NCBI GenBank assembly: GCA_001600635.1
Contig: BCKL01000003.1
Location: forward strand, 509,923-573,922
Length of the DNA stretch: 64,000 nucleotides
Origin: Leucosporidium creatinivorum
Taxonomy: Eukaryota; Basidiomycota; Microbotryomycetes; Leucosporidiales; Leucosporidiaceae
Reading direction: 5' to 3'
The number at the start of each line of letters is the position of its first letter. Within the stretch, counting starts at the first letter, position 1. Made by a program: the position numbers and the translations under genes. The notes below the pieces were generated by a model. It worked only from the letters and a program-made list of their open reading frames with translations. It was not told the DNA's origin and ran no database searches. Below are positions 60,101-64,000 of the stretch, piece after piece.

Positions 60101-60693
60101 CGGTCCGCCTCCATCCGAATCCTCATGCGAGCTGGCGGTCGCTCATCCGGACCTCCGAGCCAGTCCTCCCTCGTAAAGACCTCATGAGCAATACTGTTGA
60201 GCTCGACCTTGCGCGTTCGTTTGGCTGCCAGCAGCTCCTTCTCGTAGGCCAAGTCGCGCTCCATCCAGCTCTTGACCCGCTGCTGATCTGCCGGCTCGAT
60301 GGCAGGGAACTCGACGCCGGGCTCCATGGGTGTGATGCGAGTGAAGAGAGGGTAGACGGGTACGGCGAAGGGAGGGCCGCCGTCGGTCGGTGCAGTGAGA
60401 GGGGCAGAGCTGGAGGCTTGACGCGCCGCTTGCTGCTGGCGAAGGAGGAGAGCTTGCTGCTGGGCGGCGGCAGCGTTGGGCGGAGGCTGGGGAATGCCTC
60501 CGTTGCCTGCTTGCGGCGCCATGGATCCGCTGAAAGCCGAAGGAGGAAGTTGAGGTCGAGGCGGCGGGTGAGCGCGATGAGGGAGGTTGGAGGCGCCTTG
60601 GGCCTGCGCTGCTTGACGAACGAAGGCTGCTTGTTGCTCATCCAGCGACATGGGCTGAGCATGCACCCCGTTGGCCCCTCCGTAGCCGTTCAT
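57159..60693 (-). CDS. SNF5: SNF5/SMARCB1-type chromatin-remodelling subunit with C-terminal GATA-like finger
   Basis: About nine exons encode roughly 1,000 residues. The N-terminal third is Gln/Ala/Pro-rich. The SNF5 core has two repeats: PEVLIPIRLDYEHEAYKLRD with ETIITPEIFASHLCADLRLP, and LNDELRVTIK joined to LDITLDNLQLVDKFEWDISD with FAETFAAELGLSGEF. After a basic linker comes a single zinc finger, CANC-x20-CGQC, with RRKGPSGANSLCG, as in several fungal SNF5/Sfh1 proteins. The last exons are short and had to be traced by frame: CLDCPGK joins LYNLGPGETLDNF over a 149-nt intron (57412-57560), and RLK joins EFERFGRWW over a 55-nt intron (57263-57317). The stop is 57159-57161. The protein belongs to SWI/SNF or RSC; sequence alone does not separate the two here. 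Confidence 0.92.
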
Positions 60694-61221
60694 AGCGAGC
60701 GCGATGAGGGAGCCAGACGAGCGGCGCTAGCGCTGTTCGCTCTTGTTGTGGTGTAGCTGAGGTGCTACAGCGAGCTCTAGATGATTATATAAGGTAAGCC
60801 TACATGCTCCTGCTCTGCTATAACCGTTAGATCAGCTCACCAGCGGGGACCACTCGACAAACACGGGCGAGAGGGCGTCGTGGTCGAGGACGGGCAGATG
60901 CTGTGCTGTAGCGCTATGGCTTAGTAAGGCCGCTTCGTCTGTAGCGCGGCAAAGGAGCGGCAATACCTTCCGGAGCCGAGCCGAGACGATGGTGATAGTG
61001 GTGGGAAGGAGAAAGATCGGAGCGCCAAGTCCGGCGTACTCAAAGGACATGCACTGCTTTCAGCTCTCTCTCCCTCTTGCCATCTCGCTCCGAGTGTTCT
61101 GTACAACGCTGGATCGTCTCAGGTCTATCAAGAGGGGGGTCTCTCGGCGTAGGAGCCCCTCCACTGCCCCTGCTCTGCCTCCCGGACTCGCGAAGCTGCC
61201 CTTCCTCCGCCTCGTTGCCGA
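60694..61221. promoter_or_regulatory. Divergent promoter region, SNF5 / TRK transporter
   Basis: About 530 bp lie between the SNF5 start and the proposed TRK start. A plus-strand frame through 60989-61276 is open but does not join the TRK frame at a splice site, so this is treated as leader or promoter. Confidence 0.5.
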
Positions 61222-64000
61222 ATGGTGCTGTAAGTCGCTGTTGGCCAGTTCTGAACGTACCACCAGTTTCAGCTGACATCCACCCTCTCCAGTGGCCCAT
61301 CTCAATGGTACAGGCTGCATCTCCTCAGCTTCATCTTCATCCCCCTGATCGCCTCCTGCATCTTTCGGGCCTCCAATGGGTACAACGAGATCAGCTGGGT
61401 CGATTCGCTGTTCATGGTGTTCTCCGTAAGTCTCCCGAGTTGGCCTGGTCGGTCGGAGCTCGAATCGGCGGTGCAGAAGCCACCTCGGCGCCTCGCCGAA
61501 GCTCACATATTCCATCTCAGGCCACCACGGAGACGGGATTGAACTCGGTCTTGCTCAATGATATGACCTTCTGGCAGCAGGTTTTGCTCTTTGTAAGCTC
61601 GACTCTTGACTACGACAGCGTCAGAGACTGACCCGTCTCCGCCGACGTTCAGCTGCTCATGATGCTCGGCTCAACGCCGACCATATCCATCGTCACCATC
61701 ATGGTCCGACGCCACTTCTTCAAACGCAAGCTCGACCACCTCATCGCCCACTCGGGTAAGCTGCTTTGCCGCAACATCAAGTCGGCTACAGCAGCTCTCG
61801 TGATTTCTCGGCGCTGACTTCGATCGTCTTTCCACAGCCACCGCGCGTCGCCGAGTCAACGCCATTGCTCAGGATGTAAGCTTAGACAACTACTTTTCTC
61901 AAACCGCATGAGCTGACATTTCTGCAGAGCGAGAACGTCATTCGCGAGGACGACGACTTCGTCGAGAAGGACCCCGACGCTCAGCACACGGCGACACCAG
62001 TACTCGACACTCAGCCCCTGGCACCTTCCCACGGTCCAATGATCGCGGATGTCCTCAGTGACGAGCCCGACTCTCTCAGTCTGCACTCGAATCCTCCCCT
62101 TTCGCCTTCTACGGTTCCTCAACGTCGTCGCGTTCAGTCGGCGCCCAAGACCAGGCTACGCCGTGCGTTGTCATCCTCTAACCAGTCAGGAGACATATGC
62201 TCATCCTTAGGCACCACAGAACTGGCGACGAGTCCTCCGATCGGCGCACCTCCTTCGCCTGCCATCAGCGAGTTTCCGCCGACCTCAAGAAATATCGACT
62301 TCCGCGACGACAGAACACTTCGCAACCAGCCCTGCAATCTCTCCGACAAACTTTTCGAGTCGAACGGTGTGCCTCTTCCCACCCGCCGCCGCCCTCGTCG
62401 AAGCAGTGAACAGTTCGGCCCAGAATCGGCGCTCGGCGGCCGCCCTGCTCGGTCGAACAGCCACTTCCGTCCCGACTCGGCGCTCACGACGGGCTTTGGA
62501 GGATTTCCCAACCCTCTTACTCTCGCCGCTGGAGCCATCACTCGTCGCTTCGCCGCAAGTGGATCAGAGCGGCAGCTCTCGGTCGAATCGGATCACCCTC
62601 AGCCGCCTCCGCCGGCCAAGTCGGTTCCCTACTTCTCCTTCACTCCCAATGTCGGACGTAACAGCAAGTTCAAGGGCCTCACGACCGAGCAGCAGGAGGA
62701 GTTGGGCGGTGTAGAGTTTAGGGTGAGTCGTCTGGTGGTTCGGCGCTTGTGTCGAGCAAGTCGAGCAAAGCGGCGAAGCTGACACTTCCTTCGTAGGCTC
62801 TCACCGTCCTCCTTCGCATTGTGATCGGCTACACGCTGCTACTACCTCTTCTCGGAGTGCTCGTCATCACACCATGGCTCGCTACCTCGGAGAAATGGCA
62901 GCCCGTCTTCGCCGCGCCCGATACGACCGTCTCGCCTGTATGGTACACCTTCTTCATCATCGCGTCGGCGTTCAACAACTGCGGTCTCAGTCTCCACGAC
63001 TCCTCCCTGATCCCCTTCCAGACCGCGTACTGGTTACTCATCGTGCTCGGCTTCCTCATCCTCGCCGGCAATACGGCCTTCCCGATCTACTTGCGAGTAC
63101 TCATGTGCGTCTGCTCTCCCGGCTTTGCTCGGTCAAGGCCCTACTGATGCTCTGCCTCACAGATGGACGTGCTCGAAGCTGGCGCCGAAGGCCACACGGA
63201 CTCGCGAGACGCTGCAGTTCCTCCTCGACCACCCTCGGCGTTGCTTCCTCTACCTCTTCCCCTCGCAGTGAGTTCTTTCCCTGCGTACCCCGAAGCAAGC
63301 TGACCTCAAGTACTCCATAGTCAAACTTGGTTTCTGGCAAGCTCTCATCGCCGAGAACTGAGGGACCGCGAGCAGAAGCTGACTCACTTCCGTCACTGAA
63401 ACAGGCCTTCGTCCTCCTCGTCCTCAACTGCATCGACTGGGCTTCCTTCCTCCTACTCGACGTGAGCTTCGACCTCATCATTTCGCAACGCCGAGATCGC
63501 TCAGCGCTCGCCAACTCGCTCTTCGCTGACCTGCCGCTCCTCCAACTTCGTTTCCACACCCAGATCGGAAACGAAGAGATTGAGCGCATCCCCATCGCCA
63601 ACCGAGTCTTCCTCGGCCTCTTCCAAGCCGTCGCCGTTCGCACCTCGGGACTGGCCATCGTCTCGCTCGCCACCATCGCTCCCGCCCTACAAGTGCTCTA
63701 CGTTTCGATGTTCCAAGTCGCCGCATATCCGGTAGCGGTCAGTATCAGGGCGACCAACGTTTACGAGGAGAAGTCGATGGGGATATTCGAAGAATCGGAC
63801 GACGAGGACGATGTCGAGGCCAAGTTTGACTCGGCGGCGCGAGCAAAGAAGCCCAAAACGACGGGAAATTACATCCGCTACCACGCTCGCAAGCAGCTGG
63901 CGTTCGACATGTGGTGTATGTGGTCCTCTCGTCCTCGCAGCTCCGCCGAGCTGACCGAATCTTCTCGCAGGGCTCGTCGGCGCACTCTGGCTTCTGTGCA
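61222..64000 (+). CDS. TRK1: TRK-family potassium transporter (3' end beyond the window)
   Basis: The gene runs off the right edge. The proposed first exon is only 8 nt (61222-61229), joined over a 63-nt intron to LGPSQWYRLHLLSFIFIPLI; the fungal TRK first membrane segment starts here, and phases match. Four membrane-pore-membrane units are expected in TRK; the window shows pore loops SATTETGLNSV, SAFNNCGLSLHD and QAVAVRTSGLAIV, each with the filter glycine. A long cytosolic loop (about 61860-62720) is Ser/Pro/Arg-rich, as in yeast Trk1. The last visible exons give AYPVAVSIRATNVYEEKS, an acidic loop and DMWWLVGALWLLC. It mediates high-affinity potassium uptake at the plasma membrane. The exact start is uncertain. 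Confidence 0.9.

Noticed and set aside
1-64000. tRNA, rRNA, CRISPR, transposon or LTR-type elements
   Set aside because: Intergenic stretches were scanned for B-box-like GGTTCGA patterns, long terminal or inverted repeats, and transposase or reverse-transcriptase motifs; none was convincing.

Overview
The window is a gene-dense, GC-rich stretch of a fungal nuclear chromosome. Most genes carry several introns of about 55-70 nt with GT donors. The branch site is nearly always CTGAC or GCTGAC, 15-30 nt before the acceptor. This intron style, together with the protein families seen (fungal DRE2, CFEM protein, Zn2Cys6 and GATA regulators, ADP1-type ABC transporter, mitochondrial arginine-type CPSase), fits a basidiomycete, probably a red-yeast-like Pucciniomycotina (Microbotryomycetes). 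That placement is inference; no rRNA or mitochondrial marker lies in the window.

Layout: an FHA-domain protein with a C-terminal membrane segment (922-3460, +) converges on DRE2 (3764-5129, -). A low-quality block follows (about 5.9-10.95 kb). It holds all 12 ambiguous bases of the window and repeatedly broken reading frames; an F-box-like protein, an unresolved minus-strand gene and a plus-strand gene ending in a C2H2 finger can be made out. Next come an arrestin-like adaptor (11371-13696, -), an orphan single-pass membrane protein whose ATG is made by splicing (15307-16640, +), the Rab-GAP GYP2 (16966-21030, +), a GATA-finger regulator (21537-23387, +), RIB3 (23665-24606, -), a very long annexin with coiled coils (24835-30340, -), mitochondrial ribosomal protein uL23m (30814-31788, -), and a Zn2Cys6 regulator (32859-33950, +) followed by a decayed copy of its own 5' end (34533-34788).

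The right half has a J-domain/ankyrin protein (35082-37581, -), arginine CPSase large subunit CPA2 (38271-42662, +), a CFEM surface protein (43080-44110, -) head-to-head with an ADP1-type ABC transporter (44383-48062, +), MTO1 (48213-51112, -), a membrane dipeptidase (51236-52963, -), a DsbA-like oxidoreductase (53303-54157, -), a homeodomain regulator (54519-56586, -), SNF5 (57159-60693, -), and a TRK potassium transporter that runs off the right edge (61222-64000, +).

Most of this is housekeeping: iron-sulfur assembly, riboflavin, arginine, mitochondrial translation and tRNA modification, Rab traffic, chromatin remodelling and ion transport. No cluster of functionally linked genes, tRNA, rRNA, CRISPR array, transposon, LTR element or viral remnant was recognised. 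The unusual items are the annexin-coiled-coil protein, the FHA protein with a membrane tail, the splice-made start codon, the truncated Zn2Cys6 duplicate whose intron outlived its exon, and the J-domain/ankyrin fusion. Exon boundaries were set by eye from splice signals and frame continuity.
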